Shown: positions 41,030 to 52,968 of the stretch, one piece after another
Numbering within the stretch: position 1 is the stretch's first letter
Layout: each line of letters opens with the position of its first letter
Source: Rhineura floridana
Taxonomy: Eukaryota; Chordata; Lepidosauria; Squamata; Rhineuridae
DNA: 64,000 nucleotides
Assembly (NCBI RefSeq): GCF_030035675.1
Contig: NC_084480.1
Span: forward strand, 16,201,263 to 16,265,262
Direction of reading: 5' to 3'
The notes under the pieces: generated by a model
Database searches by the model: none
The model's input: the letters and a program-made list of their open reading frames with translations, nothing else
Told to the model about the DNA's origin: nothing
Made by a program: the position numbers and the translations under genes

Positions 41030-41328
41030 TAATTAAACCAGAACTGTCACTAGAAGCTAAAATGATGAAACTGAGATTATCATACTTTGGACACATAATG
41101 AGAAGACCTGATTCACTAGAAAAGACCATAATGCTGGGGAAAACAGAAGGGAGTAGAAAAAGAGGAAGGCCAAAGAAGAGATGGATTGATTCCATAAAGG
41201 AAGCCACAGACCTGAACTTACAAGATCTGAGCAGGGTAGTTCATGACAGATGCTCTTGGAGATCACTGATTCATAGGGTCGCCATAAGTCGTAATTGACT
41301 TGAAGGCACATAACAACAACAACAACAA
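41030..41328 (+). mobile_element. BovB/RTE LINE 3' end
   Basis: Encodes KPELSLEAKMMKLRLSYFGH, KTEGSRKRGRPKKRWIDSIK and DLSRVVHDRCSWRSLIHRVA in one frame and ends GTCGTAATTGACTTGAAGGC plus an (ACA) run. Best-preserved BovB C-terminus here. Confidence 0.9.
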
Positions 41329-41339
41329 TCTTTTAATGG

Positions 41340-41525
41340 GAGCAGGGTAGGGTCCTTTTTATTGTATTGGGGGATGAGCACTTTAGGGCTGTTTTTTTTG
41401 TTTTGTTTTTGCTTGTTCTTTTCCTTAACTTGCTTTTAAATTGGTTTTTATCTGTTTGCATTTTTATATTGTTTTGAGACCTTTTTTGTATAAAGCAACA
41501 AATACAATAATAAAGAAATAATATA
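41340..41525 (+). repeat. Probable LINE 3' tail, L2-like
   Basis: TTTTTATATTGTTTTGAGAC then a short A-rich end. Assigned only by resemblance to other L2 tails. Confidence 0.35.
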
Positions 41526-41609
41526 GAATTATGAGAAGCAGCAACTGGGAATGCTAGTGTTTTGCTAAGGTTATACTGCTACAGAAATAGGACTAAGGCT
41601 GTGTGCACA

Positions 41610-42025
41610 CTAGGAATGGGATCAGCTGGCCGGTGCTGGTTCAAAAGCAGTCTGTCAACCTAACAGGCTGGTATCGATTCAAGTTTGATCTTTGTCTGCA
41701 AGCTACTGCTTTTACCAATCTGTTTTTTTTCCCTCAGAAAAAATATTGATATTAAAAATTGATATTCTTAAAGGCAATATCAATATTTTTCAAGGAAATG
41801 TTGATATTTTAAAAGGGAATTTGAATAAATTAAAGGAGATATCAGTAAACTGAAGGAAATATTGATAAAATATTGATATTATCAATATTTTACACATGGA
41901 AATCTGCTTCGGAAAATAGCCATGGAAAATCACTACATAAAAATCTGAACTATACTGAATAAGCGAATTAATGGAAAATTCACTTCCAAATCCGAATTGG
42001 GTGGAATTCTAGCTCATCCCTAGTG
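41610..42025 (-). repeat. Family F AT-rich repeat, longest copy
   Basis: At least eight AATATTGATATT or AATATCAATATT-like words between 41,740 and 41,895. Then CGAATTAATGGAAAATTCAC and TGGAATTCTAGCTCATCCCT, the complement of the 25.24 kb start. Confidence 0.62.
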
Positions 42026-42205
42026 CACACCATACCCTTAAAACACATTTAAAGCAATGGCTTTTCCCAAAGAATCCTGAGAACTGTAGTTTGTTCAGGG
42101 TGCTAGGAATTGTAGCCCTGTGGGGGGTTAAACTACAGTTCCCAAGATTGTTTGGGGGAAACAATGTGCTTCAAATGTGCTTCAAATGCATGGTGTGTAC
42201 GTAGC
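42021..42205. repeat. MITE family B
   Basis: ACACCATACCCTTAAAACAC and CAAATGCATGGTGTGTAC at the ends, CCCAAAGAATCCTGAGAACT and CAGTTCCCAAGATTGTTTGG inside. Confidence 0.75.
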
Positions 42206-43400
42206 CTAAATAAAGCTTTGGCACCACGTGGTTTGACTTTATTGATTATACTAATCATCAGAGCATGGATGGTCCCCGCCATCGACCTATGCATGGCAGT
42301 GGATTCTGTAACACCTTCTACTCCTCTCCCCTTCCCCCCACCCCAATGTGGATGTCTCTTTTCTTGATAGCTTTTTGCTGTCACTTCTGGACAACCTAGA
42401 AATTAAGCGACACTTACATTAGACCGTGCCTCCTATTACAACAACCCATTCTGTATCCTGATTCGCCCATGTTTTTTCATTCTATATTTTCTGTGTATCT
42501 TTATTGTTGATCGTATTCCTGTTTTTCTCTTTGTGTCTTAGAGATATTTAGTTAAAGATGCTTTTTGAAAAATAAAAGTTTTCGAAGGACTGACACAGAC
42601 CAAACCGATTACAGCCAAGGGCTTGTTACTGGGACCACATTTGACTGTTATGCTGCCTTGACGTTACTTCTTATCCATCCACCTCCGCACGTAAGGCTAT
42701 TTAGAGAGACTCTTCCTTAAGTACAGATAGCTGGCTAGAGTCGTCTTCTCTGCTTAGCTCACCACATAGCACCGAAAATGCAGCATAGACGGGCCACCCG
42801 TTTTAGTACTGTGCCTTTTTAATCCCTCTCCCCTCCCAGGTTAATCCATCTAATCTCATTATAGCTGTAGGTGGTTGTTCTGGGCTGCTGCTTTAACACT
42901 GAGTTCCTTGGTACAACCTTTGATTTTTCAGCGTGTCATGTGAGCTGCTAAAAGTCACTGGGTATATACAGTGTGTTCTACTCTGTCCTATTTTAGGATT
43001 TTGACTTACGATGCCAGCTATTTTCTGCTTTTCTTTTAAAAAATTTAATTCCTTTTAAAGATTGTGCAGTATTATTTATTAAAACACACACCATACATGG
43101 AAGTCCGGTTGAGGGAATGATGTTTCATGAAAAGGCAAATCTGTGTACCGTATTCCACACTGATGCCATTGGGTCTAGGAATTTCTGCAAGTCTGTTCCA
43201 AGGTATTTCAAGAAAATCTTAATCAGGGTGCAGGGCCTTCTTGGAAGCCATATCCCTGCTTTCTAACCGCTAATATGTGAAGATTGTCTGTAGGTACTTA
43301 GGAGGGGGACACATTCTGCACATTCTCAGAGGCACCCTTGTAGTTTCTTGTAATCTCTTGTAGTTTCACACATGTTAGTGCTGCTAAGGTTTAGCTACAT
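42206..43400. other. Intron, no recognised feature
   Basis: About 1.2 kb, apparently single-copy, without coding signal. Confidence 0.4.
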
Positions 43401-43462
43401 AAACAAGGGCTGATGGAAGCTGGGGTCCAACAACATCTGGAGGCCACAGATTCTCCATCCCT
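43401..43462. repeat. MITE family A right arm
   Basis: GGGTCCAACAACATCTGGAG then a degraded terminus. Half element. Confidence 0.55.
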
Positions 43463-44064
43463 GATTTAACCTTTTTCCTACTCCCCACCATGGGCAAAAA
43501 GCAGCCTGGAAGTAATATTGATTGGGAAAACAATGCAGAAGGAAAGGAGCAGAGACTCCCTTCCCACCTTCTGCTTTAATTCACACATACCCAGTTGCAG
43601 TTCACTGTTTCTAAAAGACAGGAGATTGAATCGTAGATCTCATATGTAACATGATTTTGGACGTAAGGTTCTTCAAAGTGGGTGGAGATAAGGTTACTCT
43701 CTGAAAAATTGTCTTCCAGAAATATATCCTGACATAGATGCCACTGTTTCTGGAATTTAAAAGTTCCTAGTGGCAAGCTATTTAGAGCAGCAGCTCCAGT
43801 TATATAAAAGATTACAAAAGATAAAGAGCACCTTCTGGCTTAAGAAAAGTTATTTTAGAGACTCTGTTGCAGTTTGGGATGAAAATTCAGTTAGGTTACT
43901 GGTCCCAATAGTATAAAGTGGGGGGAAAGGACATCTGTCAGCAATATGGATGATCTGGAAAGGTCCTCACTGCATTCAGACTAAAGGTAGCTTTCCATGT
44001 CAGAGCTGGGTCCTGCATTAGAGAGGACAGTCCTCTATCTGAAGGAATCCTCTGTTTGAAGGCC
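43463..44064. other. Intron, no recognised feature
   Basis: Nothing identified. Confidence 0.4.
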
Positions 44065-44325
44065 ACGGCTGTGAACACACTTGTTGCCTACAGCAAAGCG
44101 TTTCCATTGGCCATACCTGGAGGGGGAATGGGTTGATCTGCTGTTCAGCTAAGAAATCTCTTTGAAGCTGAATTTCTAAAAAATGCACTCAGGATTGATC
44201 CCACTAGGTTTTACAGTAAAAAGGGGTGGGATTTGACTAGCGCTGTGTGCCCCCTTTTTCAGAAAAGAGAGGTGGAGAGAGACGCACTGGAACCAGCAGA
44301 ACAGTTAATGTGTTTCTGCCCCGAG
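44065..44325 (-). repeat. MITE family D, reverse copy
   Basis: GGCTGTGAACACACTTGTTG at one end and TAATGTGTTTCTGCCC at the other. AAAAGGGGTGGGATTTGACT inside. Confidence 0.68.
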
Positions 44326-44689
44326 TCTGGTTTAAACATAAAGAACCCTCAGAAGAGAGGCCAGCAGCAGCACTTGGACAGCAGACTAAGTGCAATTTTG
44401 GTTCCTTGCTATGGTGAGATGCATTCCATTTCTATTTAAATTATAGCAATTATTTCTAAATGTTTGTGTATGCATATAAATTAGCACATGCAAATTTTAT
44501 GCAAACCGTTGTCCTTTCTGAGGAGGGCAATGAGTAACTGGCCAATCTACTTCGGATTCAAGGTCTGGCAGGGGGAAGCACAAGGAACTCCGTTCCGCAA
44601 GTTTGCACAGACGTTGAGCTCTGCACGGTGTTGGTTGGTGTGCTTTGGAGTGCAAGTGATATCACCAAGTAACCCCCATTCCTAGAACA

Positions 44690-44855
44690 GTTTTGTATTT
44701 ATTTTGTTTATGAATCGCTTCCCTTGAAGCATCTCTAAGCGATTTCACAAGAAAAACAAAACAATTTATGTTTAAAAACATACAACGCTTAAAAGCACAT
44801 AAACCACAGTAAAACATAATTCCATATATGAAAGCAGTTAAAGCAATGGTATATG
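44690..44855 (-). repeat. L2-like tail, reverse
   Basis: TATGAATCGCTTCCCTTGAA and AAGCGATTTCACAAGAAAAA resemble the complement of an L2 3' end. No coding part. Confidence 0.4.
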
Positions 44856-44865
44856 CAAACAATTT

Positions 44866-45065
44866 GGGGAAATGCTATGGCTCAGTGGTAGAGCATCTGC
44901 TTTGCATGCAAAAGGTCCCAGGTTCAAGCCCCAGCATCTCTAGGTAGGCTTGGTAAAGAACCCGGTCTGAAGCCCCGGGAGAGATGCTGTCAGTCAGTGC
45001 AGACACTGCTGACCTAGATGGACTAATGGTTAGACTGGGTATAAGGCAGCTTCCTGTGTTCCTAT
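44866..45065 (+). repeat. SINE A, full length
   Basis: GGCTCAGTGGTAGAGCATCT, GGTTCAAGCC, CAGTCAGTGCAGACACTGCT and the tail GGCAGCTTCCTGTGTTCC. Confidence 0.87.
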
Positions 45066-45714
45066 ATTTAAAAAAATTGTATATATAAAAGACAATTTCA
45101 AATCTAATACAGATATCAATTTGAATAAAAATCTCCACTTGGAAAGCTTGTTGAAAGAGGTCTTCTTCTTCATCTTCGTCATCTTCTAAACAAACAGACA
45201 AAATAGTAGGGCAGTTAATGAATGGTTAAAGACATGAATGTTCTTGGGTCAAGGGGCGATTTTGACTCCTGAGCTGGTGTTTCGATTTGCTGGTATGTGT
45301 GTCTGTCAATGTTGCCCTTCCCTTCCCGCATAGATGAGCTGATGGATGTTCACGGAGAGAGCCCAGACATCTTGGCAACAGCAGGGGACTCTGGGGAGGG
45401 AAGAAAAGGTCTTATTTAGGTACCAGCTGCCCAAGAAATGTGACTCAGGATTTCATCATGGAACTGTCATGAAGTAGTTTGAATAATTCATTGCTGTGGG
45501 TGTAATTCTCTTACCCATCACCACCTATCTGCATAGCTAAGATGACAAGACCTGCCTCACTGATGCGTCTTGGCTATTTATCTTCTCTCACAGAAAGTGT
45601 GAATAGTTGGAGCAGTCGACTGACTACAGAGCCTTTTACTGCACATTCCTAAACTTGTCTACTCAGAAGCAAGTCCCCATTGAGTCGACTGTGAGTATAG
45701 GCCGGGTATCATAT
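45066..45714. other. Intron, mostly unassigned
   Basis: Nothing beyond a short MITE H-like piece at 45,640-45,700 (CTACTCAGAAGCAAGTCC). Confidence 0.4.
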
Positions 45715-45818
45715 ATTACGTTCCATTTATATCCCACCTTTCCTCCAAGGAGCTCAAGGTAGGTGATTCTCCCCTACCCGTTTGATCCTCACAACAACCC
45801 TGTGAAGGTAGGTCAGGC
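45715..45818 (-). repeat. SINE C fragment, reverse
   Basis: TTATATCCCACCTTTCCTCC and GATCCTCACAACAACCCTGT are complements of the Sauria-type SINE 3' half. Confidence 0.65.
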
Positions 45819-45959
45819 TGAGAAATTGGAAATGGATGCAGTAACTTTCATTCTGAGAACCTTCCCTTTTATTTTGTTTAAAAAAATAACACAATTTTCT
45901 AGCTGTTAAGGCTTCAGCAATGGGCTTGAAAGTGCAGCTTTAGACTTGGTACACAAGCT

Positions 45960-46198
45960 GTGAACTCATTTATTACATTTATATCCCAATTGTCCTCCAA
46001 GGTACACATAACAGGGCATACATACACGGTTCTCCCTTCCCCAACTTTACCCTCACAACAATCTTTTAAGGTAGGTTTGGCTGAGAAATTGTGAAAGGCC
46101 AAGGTCACCCATTGGGCTTCATCGCTGAGGAGGGATTTGAACCCTGGTTTCCCAGGTCCTAGTCCAACAGTCTAACCAGTATACCAGACTGGCAGCCT
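45960..46198 (-). repeat. SINE C, full length, reverse
   Basis: From ATTTATATCCCAATTGTCCT through CCTCACAACAATCTTTTAAG and AAGGTCACCCATTGGGCTTC to the tRNA head complement TAACCAGTATACCAGACTGG. Confidence 0.8.
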
Positions 46199-46224
46199 TA
46201 GGCAATCATATCATTTCTATCAGA

Positions 46225-46335
46225 GTAATCAACTCCAAGTGCAACCCTAACCCTGACTACTCAGAAGTAACTCTTATTGAATTAAATGGGGCTTTCTCTC
46301 AGGGAAGCAGGGTTAGGATTGCAGCCTTACATATA
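46225..46335. repeat. MITE family H, asymmetric variant
   Basis: TGCAACCCTAACCCTGACTA with TCAGAAGTAACTCTTATTGA and the mirrored GCAGGGTTAGGATTGCA. Confidence 0.55.
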
Positions 46336-46539
46336 CATAGTGCAACACCTCAGTAAAGTCCTTTTAAGAATTCCAAATGAAGGTAACAGCTTCAGTCTGA
46401 TAACAACGCTTAAAAGAAAATGCACCCATCCTTGCTAAGAGAAATTAAAATTCCTTTAAAACGTCCTTGATGTTTCTAGCTCTGCTCCTATGTCTGTTAA
46501 AAATAGGTCCACATGATCCAACTACACTGAAGGTATGCT

Positions 46540-46668
46540 CCTGTGGGTGGTATTCAGTGTTAGTTGTACTCAGAGTACACCCACTGAAGTTAACAGACAT
46601 GACTAACTTAGGGTCATTGATTTCAATGAGTCTAGGGTAGGACTTGATTGAATACAACCCCATTTCAC
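46540..46668. repeat. MITE family H
   Basis: TACTCAGAGTACACCCACTG and GAGTCTAGGGTAGGACTTGA around GACTAACTTAGGGTCATTGA. Confidence 0.68.
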
Positions 46669-46679
46669 TGGAGATGTAA

Positions 46680-46842
46680 GGAATTGAACCTAGCTCAGTG
46701 GCAAAGCAACCGCTGTGGATACAGAGGGCCCCACGTGCAAACACTGGCATCTCCAGCTAGGACTGGGAATGCCCCCTGCCTGAAGCAGTGGGGGCCCACT
46801 TCCAGTCAGTGCAGACAATATGAGCTAGATGGGCCATAATAT
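46680..46842 (+). repeat. SINE A, diverged
   Basis: TAGCTCAGTGGCAAAGCAAC, CATCTCCAGCTAGGACTGGG and CCAGTCAGTGCAGACAATAT. The tail is degraded. Confidence 0.72.
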
Positions 46843-46967
46843 AACATAACACACCTTATTGTGTTCTTCTAAGGGTGCCCAGCTCCCCCTAGGTGTAGGT
46901 TTCTAAAGCCTTGAGCTTTTGCTTGAAGGAAAGACATGATGGAAGTTTCCTGAAGGAATGCATAGAT

Positions 46968-47158
46968 CAGGTGTGGGGGAACCTGTGGCCTTCCAGAAAC
47001 TGCTGAACTACAACTCCCATCATCCCTGACTACTGGCCATGCTGGCTGGGGCTGATGGGAGTTGGAAGTTCAACAACATCTGGAGGGCCTCACGTTCCCC
47101 CATCTGTGCCATCGATGGCCTGATGGTCTGACTCTGTATAAGGCAGCTTCATATGCCA
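46968..47158. repeat. MITE family A next to a SINE A tail
   Basis: The MITE spans 46,968-47,105 (CAGGTGTGGGGGAACCTGTG, CATGCTGGCTGGGGCTGATG). GATGGTCTGACTCTGTATAA then AGGCAGCTTCATATG is a SINE A 3' end, so the MITE probably interrupted it. Confidence 0.65.
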
Positions 47159-48354
47159 AACAAGTGCAATGCTAGTACCAGGCTAGAGGATCAAGCATTG
47201 GTTATCCCTGTTCTGCTTGGCTGTGTGCGTTACACTTGTTTGTTACTCCAGCACACGGCATTTTGACTACCGTAAGTGGATATTGAGAAACAACCAGCCT
47301 CTTGGCAAATCCCTGTGCCTGCCTCAAGCAAAGGTCAGTATTCACTTAGTCTTCTTGCAGATGGTGATTTGTAGGTGCAATCTATCTAAGTTGTAATTGA
47401 TTGGATTGATTTTGCTGCTGCAGTTGCCCAACAGGCCTCATTCCCAAACCTTTTTCTCGGGCTGCTCTGCTTTCCATGCAATAAGCACCCCCTTTTTATG
47501 GCTGAGATAAATAAGGCTGCCATAAATAGCTTCTGAGCATTATCCCCCCCCCACTTGCTGGTTGCAAGTGAGCAGTTCTTGTACGGCTCCTATTGATTGA
47601 TAGGGAGCTTTTTAAGTTAATTAAGGGTGCATCCATGAGGCTCTTATTTTCACAATGGGAGGCACTTAAGCAATTCAGATTGTCTCTGCTTTTCCTGCTA
47701 TCTAGCCTGGCACAGGCTGTATGTGGTTGGCCTCCCCATGTGAGTTACAAGTCGTCTGAGTGGAGGAGATGCTTAGTTCCTTCCTCCTCCTTACAGGTTC
47801 CCAGACTGCACTTTTGGTTGTATGCAATGGTTTTGAAGCTACAGTCCGGATAATACCGGAAGTACAGTTCTCCTGGACTGTACCCATTCAGAATGCAGGC
47901 AGTGGTGGGGTTTTTGCATGATTGACTGTTCTCCCACATTAAAAAATACATAAAGCCCCATTGCCTGGGGAGAGCTAGCTTGTCAGGGAGATGGATGCAA
48001 CCTTGCTTCCTGACAGGCTACTTTTCTCTGTGTGTGGAAGTCAGGGTGGTGTTCTACTAATTCATCCCATCAATGCAAGGATTATCACTAGCATAATGGG
48101 TATTTCTCCTTCTCTCCCACCCCTCCGCTCCCTGCACCTCCTGCCCTCTCCAAATCTGCTCCGGAGGGTTGGGAGAACTCCTAGAACAGATTTGGGGAAC
48201 GCATAGCAGGAGCAGAGGGGCAAAAGTCCTGTTGCTCTGGTAGTAATCCTGGTGCTGATGTGACTTGACCTAGTGCTACATTGAATACAACCCTGTGTTT
48301 CTTCTCTTCTTTCTAATGTGAAAGAGCTTAATGTATCCCAGGAAGACTAGTTGC
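47159..48354. other. Intron, no recognised feature
   Basis: About 1.2 kb, apparently single-copy. No coding signal. Confidence 0.4.
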
Positions 48355-48455
48355 TGCATAAAAATCCAATCCGCAATGATAGCAAATAAGCGAATTAATG
48401 GAAAATTTGGTACCAAATTCAAATTGAGCAGAATTCTAGCACATCTCTAATTATT
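48355..48455 (-). repeat. Family F fragment
   Basis: TAAGCGAATTAATGGAAAAT and GCAGAATTCTAGCACATCTC are the end of family F. Confidence 0.6.
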
Positions 48456-48474
48456 ACTCATTTTATTTAACAAT

Positions 48475-48800
48475 TAGATTTCTTATCTGCCCATCACCAT
48501 GACATCCCTGGGTAGATTATAACAGTAAAAATCCATTATTGAAATCAGTTAAAACAATTTGCTATCAGAAGAATAGGGTGGGTCCTTAAAATATATATCT
48601 CAGTTGTCAAAGACCGGGGTAAAGAGATGCGTCTTCAGCATATGATAAAAGGTATACAATGAAGGTGCCAGGCACACCTCTGTGGGGAGGGAGCCGCTGT
48701 AGAGAATGCTGTCCTGTGGGCCGCCACCCCACAAACATTTGAGGGTGGTGGAGCTACCATGAGCCCCTCCCCGCTGATATTAACACCTGGGACTGTCTTT
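48475..48800 (-). repeat. L2-like LINE fragment, reverse
   Basis: The complement reads SLPTEVCLAPSLYTFYHMLK then THLFTPVFDN, the L2 C-terminus of the 21.2 kb subfamily. Confidence 0.6.
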
Positions 48801-48869
48801 AGGGAAGGAGGCAGTGTCTTTCTGACACACGCTGACTGGTCCTCAGCAGCAACAGCACCTAACTTTCTG

Positions 48870-49088
48870 CTTGATTTTGAAAGGAAATATCAATAAATGA
48901 AAGGAAATATTGATACAATTATTGCTGGTAATATCGATCATTTAGAGGCTTTTTAAAAAAATCTGTTTTCAAAAATAGCTGAGGAAGATTGCTACATAAA
49001 ACTCAAATCCGCAACGATTGAGAATAAGCAAATTAATGGAATATTTGGCCCCAAATTTGAATTGGCTGGAATTCCAGCACATCCCTAC
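48870..49088 (-). repeat. Family F repeat
   Basis: GAAAGGAAATATCAATAAAT, AAGCAAATTAATGGAATATT and GGAATTCCAGCACATCCCTA. Confidence 0.6.
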
Positions 49089-49648
49089 CTCACTGGGGGC
49101 AGAGGCAAAATTGGGCGGAGCAATGAACGTACGTTTTACCTTTGCAGAGTAGGCTCCTTTTTGCACATGCTCCTTTCTGCCCTCCATTCAGGCAGTGTTG
49201 GACGGTGACCATTAGGACTGGTAGGCCAGAAAGCTGAGAGCCCAAACGGTCGGTAGAGTCGGATCCAAGAAATCCCACTTTTGTCCCTATCCTCTATCCC
49301 TGCTGAGTTCTGCAAGGGTAACACTGACACTGGCAGCTGACAGGCAACGACACCCCTGGGACTTGTTGTAACTAGGAAGGAAGGCAAGTGGGAGCCGGCT
49401 GAAGGGAGAGCGCCACATTTGCCCTAATGGACAAGGCCTCCACTGCATCCAGGCAAAAAGAGACATTATCAGAGCTCTGGGACACATTCTAGCCAAGCAA
49501 AAATACTCAGGGAGCCTCTGAAACAAGGCCAGCGAGGGCATGTGGCCTGAGAAAGAGGATGTCGCCTGGGGAGACTCCCCGGGGCCAGATGGAGGCTTGG
49601 GGGGCCACATTTGGCCCCTAATGCTGAGGTTCTCCATGCCTGTCCTGA
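49089..49648 (-). repeat. hAT-like MITE family I split by family J
   Basis: The outer pieces 49,089-49,188 (GGGCAGAGGCAAAATTGGGC) and 49,430-49,648 (CATTTGGCCCCTAATGCTGA) match 38.96-39.33 kb. The middle 49,190-49,390 is the reverse of family J at 23.6 kb. Confidence 0.6.
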
Positions 49649-50294
49649 TGCATTTGTTCTGGGTAACTTGTGTATCAGCCTAGACTGAGCTTGCTGGATT
49701 TTGCTGGTTCTGCTGTGAGGCTAATGAGTGCCTCTGCTGGCTGCTGCTTCGTGCTCGCTCCTTTTACAGGTTGAAAGAGATACAGGCCTTCTTCCAGTGC
49801 TGCTGCGTACATAAGCAGATCTTCACAGATTCTCCTTCCCACGCCTGAAAGAAATCGATCTGGGGAAGGCTGTTTGCTAACATCACCTTGTTGAGCCCTG
49901 GACTATTGATGTTATGGCTGATAATTCCTCTCTGTTAGTGCTTCATTCAGCATGTGTATTTTATTCCTGTCTAGTTGAAGCAGAGGACTGTCTTTGGAAA
50001 AATGTGACCTTTGCCTTCTCTGCGCTGAGCTTCACAACACTGTACTAGACTTTAAAAATGCAACCAGCTACATCAGATGCTACGTTATCACTGAGAGGAG
50101 GGAAGATTGTAAACTTGGCATTTGTTGTGGTATTCTTAATAACGCTATTCAGTTGCCATAGAAACATATTTCTGAGTGTTTTCTGGAGAGAAAAGTTGTC
50201 CAGGGTGCGTAGGGAGAGAGGAAGCGACAGGATGGGGAAGCCAGGTTTGACTCAGGTCATATATACTGCTGAAGGATGGATTTGGTGCTATGAG
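49649..50294. other. Intron, no recognised feature
   Basis: Nothing identified. Confidence 0.4.
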
Positions 50295-50525
50295 TTGTAG
50301 TCAGCTACATCCTACTCAGAGTAGACCCCTTGACAAGTTAGTTGAGGCAGCCAATGTGGTGCCCTCCATTAGCCCTAGCTCAACATGGCCAATTGTCAGG
50401 GATAATGAGAATTAACCCACAAGATCTGCAGAGCACCATGTTGACTATCCCTGGTCTTGACTGATTTAAGTCCTTTGATTTCAGTGGGTCTTCTCTGAGC
50501 ATGACTTAGTTACAAACCTAAGAGA
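50295..50525. repeat. MITE H with a MITE A-like insertion
   Basis: TCCTACTCAGAGTAGACCCC and TCAGTGGGTCTTCTCTGAGC are the H arms. The middle TGGTGCCCTCCATTAGCCCT to CAGAGCACCATGTTGACTAT is MITE A-like. Confidence 0.5.
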
Positions 50526-50990
50526 GCAGGCTTTGAGCCACCTTCAAGTCATAGCTCGTAATCATGGTTTGCAGGAGAAGCACAAACCATAGTTTGCTAG
50601 TCGGGACCTAAGAGGAGTCTTCCTGGATCAGATTATCTATGTAGATAGATGGAAGGAGCATGCAAGCACAAAGCTCATTCATGCAACATGAAACCATAGC
50701 TGGTATTACGTGTGATCCAGCCCATTGACTAAGAAGTCATGGAATAGGTTACCGATGTCCTATTGAGGTCAGCTCTTCTGTTTTCAGTCTAGGAGTTCAG
50801 TGTCCTGGAGCTGTGCATTAATTGGCCCAGATTCAGAGTGTTCATTGAAAACAAGTAACAACACTTCCAGACTGTTGCTATTTTGAGGTGGGATTGAATC
50901 ACATTCTGGTGTCATGTCCTTTAAAAGTTTACAAACTGCTTGCCAGTACAGGTGAAATACCAGCAAATTCAGGTTGCACAATTAAAACTT
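50526..50990. other. Intron, no recognised feature
   Basis: Nothing identified. Confidence 0.35.
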
Positions 50991-50999
50991 ATTTGGAGC

Positions 51000-51160
51000 T
51001 CTTGTATAACAAACTCGCTCTCCCCCAACCCCCTCCGACTTTCTGTGATAAGGAAAGTGACAGGAAAAGGCAGTGGATTGTGTGGGATAACACTTGCGTA
51101 ACACAATGTCGTCTAACTTTCCCACAAACAAATCAGAATGAATGCTAAATAAATAGCCAA
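51000..51160 (-). repeat. Family K repeat, reverse
   Basis: CACAAACAAATCAGAATGAA and GGAAAGTGACAGGAAAAGGC are the complement of the 60.96-61.13 kb copy. Confidence 0.55.
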
Positions 51161-51354
51161 TGTTCAAACTCCCTGCAAACCTGTGCAAATCAGGTCAAAT
51201 ACTCAATAACAAGTCATCTGGAAGTGACCCTAGTTGATTTCTGTTTCTTGTATGATTCTTTCATGATTCTTCTAACTACTGGTTTAGTGGTCTTTTCCTC
51301 TTCTCAAGGGAATCAGGAAACTAGTTTTGCAGAGGGGGCAGCTAGAGGATCTTT

Positions 51355-51425
51355 TAGCAGAGAGTTCTGAGCATTCACAAAACTATAGTTCCCAGGATTC
51401 GTTGTGAGAAGCTGTGATACTTAAG
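51355..51425. repeat. MITE family B fragment
   Basis: AACTATAGTTCCCAGGATTC then GTTGTGAGAAGC. Right arm only. Confidence 0.45.
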
Positions 51426-51800
51426 CTAGTATGAAAACCGTGCAAGTTTTGTACAAAGGTTTGGAGGAAAGCAACAAATAACCAGCAAGAAAATGTGCTG
51501 GATACTGCACACTAAAATTAGCACACTCTTTGTATGTTTTCACTGTTCTGGCCGATGAGCGAAAAGCCACTGTCATCTATACTCAGCTGACTATGAACAG
51601 AAGAGGACAAGATGCTTCTTCTAACCTTCGCTTGCCAAATACAGATTTTTCATTGGCTGCCATCTTGATGAATGGGTGTGACTAAAAGAGGAGGGATGCA
51701 GCAACTAGATCACGGCCTGTCTATACATTTATACTATAGAAAAAAGTCACACACACACAAAAATATAAAAGTCAACAATCCCTGGTTTAAACAAGAAATG
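51426..51800. other. Intron, no recognised feature
   Basis: Nothing identified. Confidence 0.35.
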
Positions 51801-51805
51801 TAATG

Positions 51806-51834
51806 AAATAATAATAATAATAATAATAATAATG
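51806..51834. repeat. (AAT)n microsatellite
   Basis: About nine AAT units. Confidence 0.92.
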
Positions 51835-51903
51835 GTACACTAGCTACATTGTCCATTAAGGACTTAATACATTTCGTAAACCCATTTGCGGGATCAAAAT
51901 CAA

Positions 51904-52100
51904 AGGGGAAGAAGTAGCTCAGTGGTAGAACAGCTGCTTTGCATGCAGAAGGTTCCAGCATCAACCCCTGGCATCTCCAAGTTGGGCTTGGAGTGTCTCC
52001 TGCCTGAAACCTGGAGAGCTGCTGCCAGTCAGTGTAGGTAATATTGGGTAGATGGACTAATGGTATTGCTCAGTATCAGACAGTTTCCTAGGCTTCTACT
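51904..52100 (+). repeat. SINE A, full length
   Basis: GAAGTAGCTCAGTGGTAGAA, TTGCATGCAGAAGGTTCCAG, TGCCAGTCAGTGTAGGTAAT and a degraded tail CAGTTTCCTAGG. Confidence 0.83.
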
Positions 52101-52968
52101 AGAGGGTATATTTTCACTGGAGTATGCAGTAGTTTAAAAATAATGAACAAGATAAATTATTCTTAGCCTTGCATTTAGAGGGATTCAAATGACTGCATAG
52201 CGTGATGCTTTTAACAGATTTTGTGAGATCATGGATGTTTGTAGAAATATTTGTAAATCTGATGAAGAACATTTTCCCGGCAAAGCTGCTTCTGTTCCTG
52301 CTGAGTGCTGCTCTTTACCAATCTAATTGGTACTGCACACTCTCTGTGTAGGTGGGTGTGATATACACAAGCCAATAATTGTGCCAAAATCTCAATGATA
52401 AAACAAGTGGGAGGAGGGCACCCAACACTTACTTATTTATTATACGTATACCCCAATGTCCCTCTAAGGCTGCATACACACTAACCCATTTGTAGCACAT
52501 AAATGTAGTTTTTCCCCTCAATCTCGAATTGTTCATGATTGCCGTTACCATGCTGCTTTCAATCTAGATTGATTCTAGATCCTGCTGTCCTGGGTGTGGT
52601 GACTTGATACATGTTTGAAAACTCTTCCCTTGATTAGGTTATCCATACCTTTTCATCCCTGCACGTGCTCCAGGTGAATGAAGAAGGAAGTGATGATTGC
52701 AGTCTTGCTTTACGCCCACCCACGATGTCATTGGGCAGGTGTGAATACACCCCCCCCCATTGTTGGGACCGCCTACATGTGTTTTCAATTGGACACACTG
52801 TGGGGTAATACAGAATTAATCTGCAATGAGCTTTTGTTTTCAGAATGAAACCAGTTTCTCAAGAAAGCCCGTTTTAGGGGCAAAAAGGTCTAGATTTGTG
52901 TGGATTACATAGGAAAAAAGTAGTCTCCATTTATTCTAGAAGGGATTTTGTGTACATTGCCTGAGGCA
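52101..52968. other. Intron, no recognised feature
   Basis: About 0.87 kb, apparently single-copy. Confidence 0.4.
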
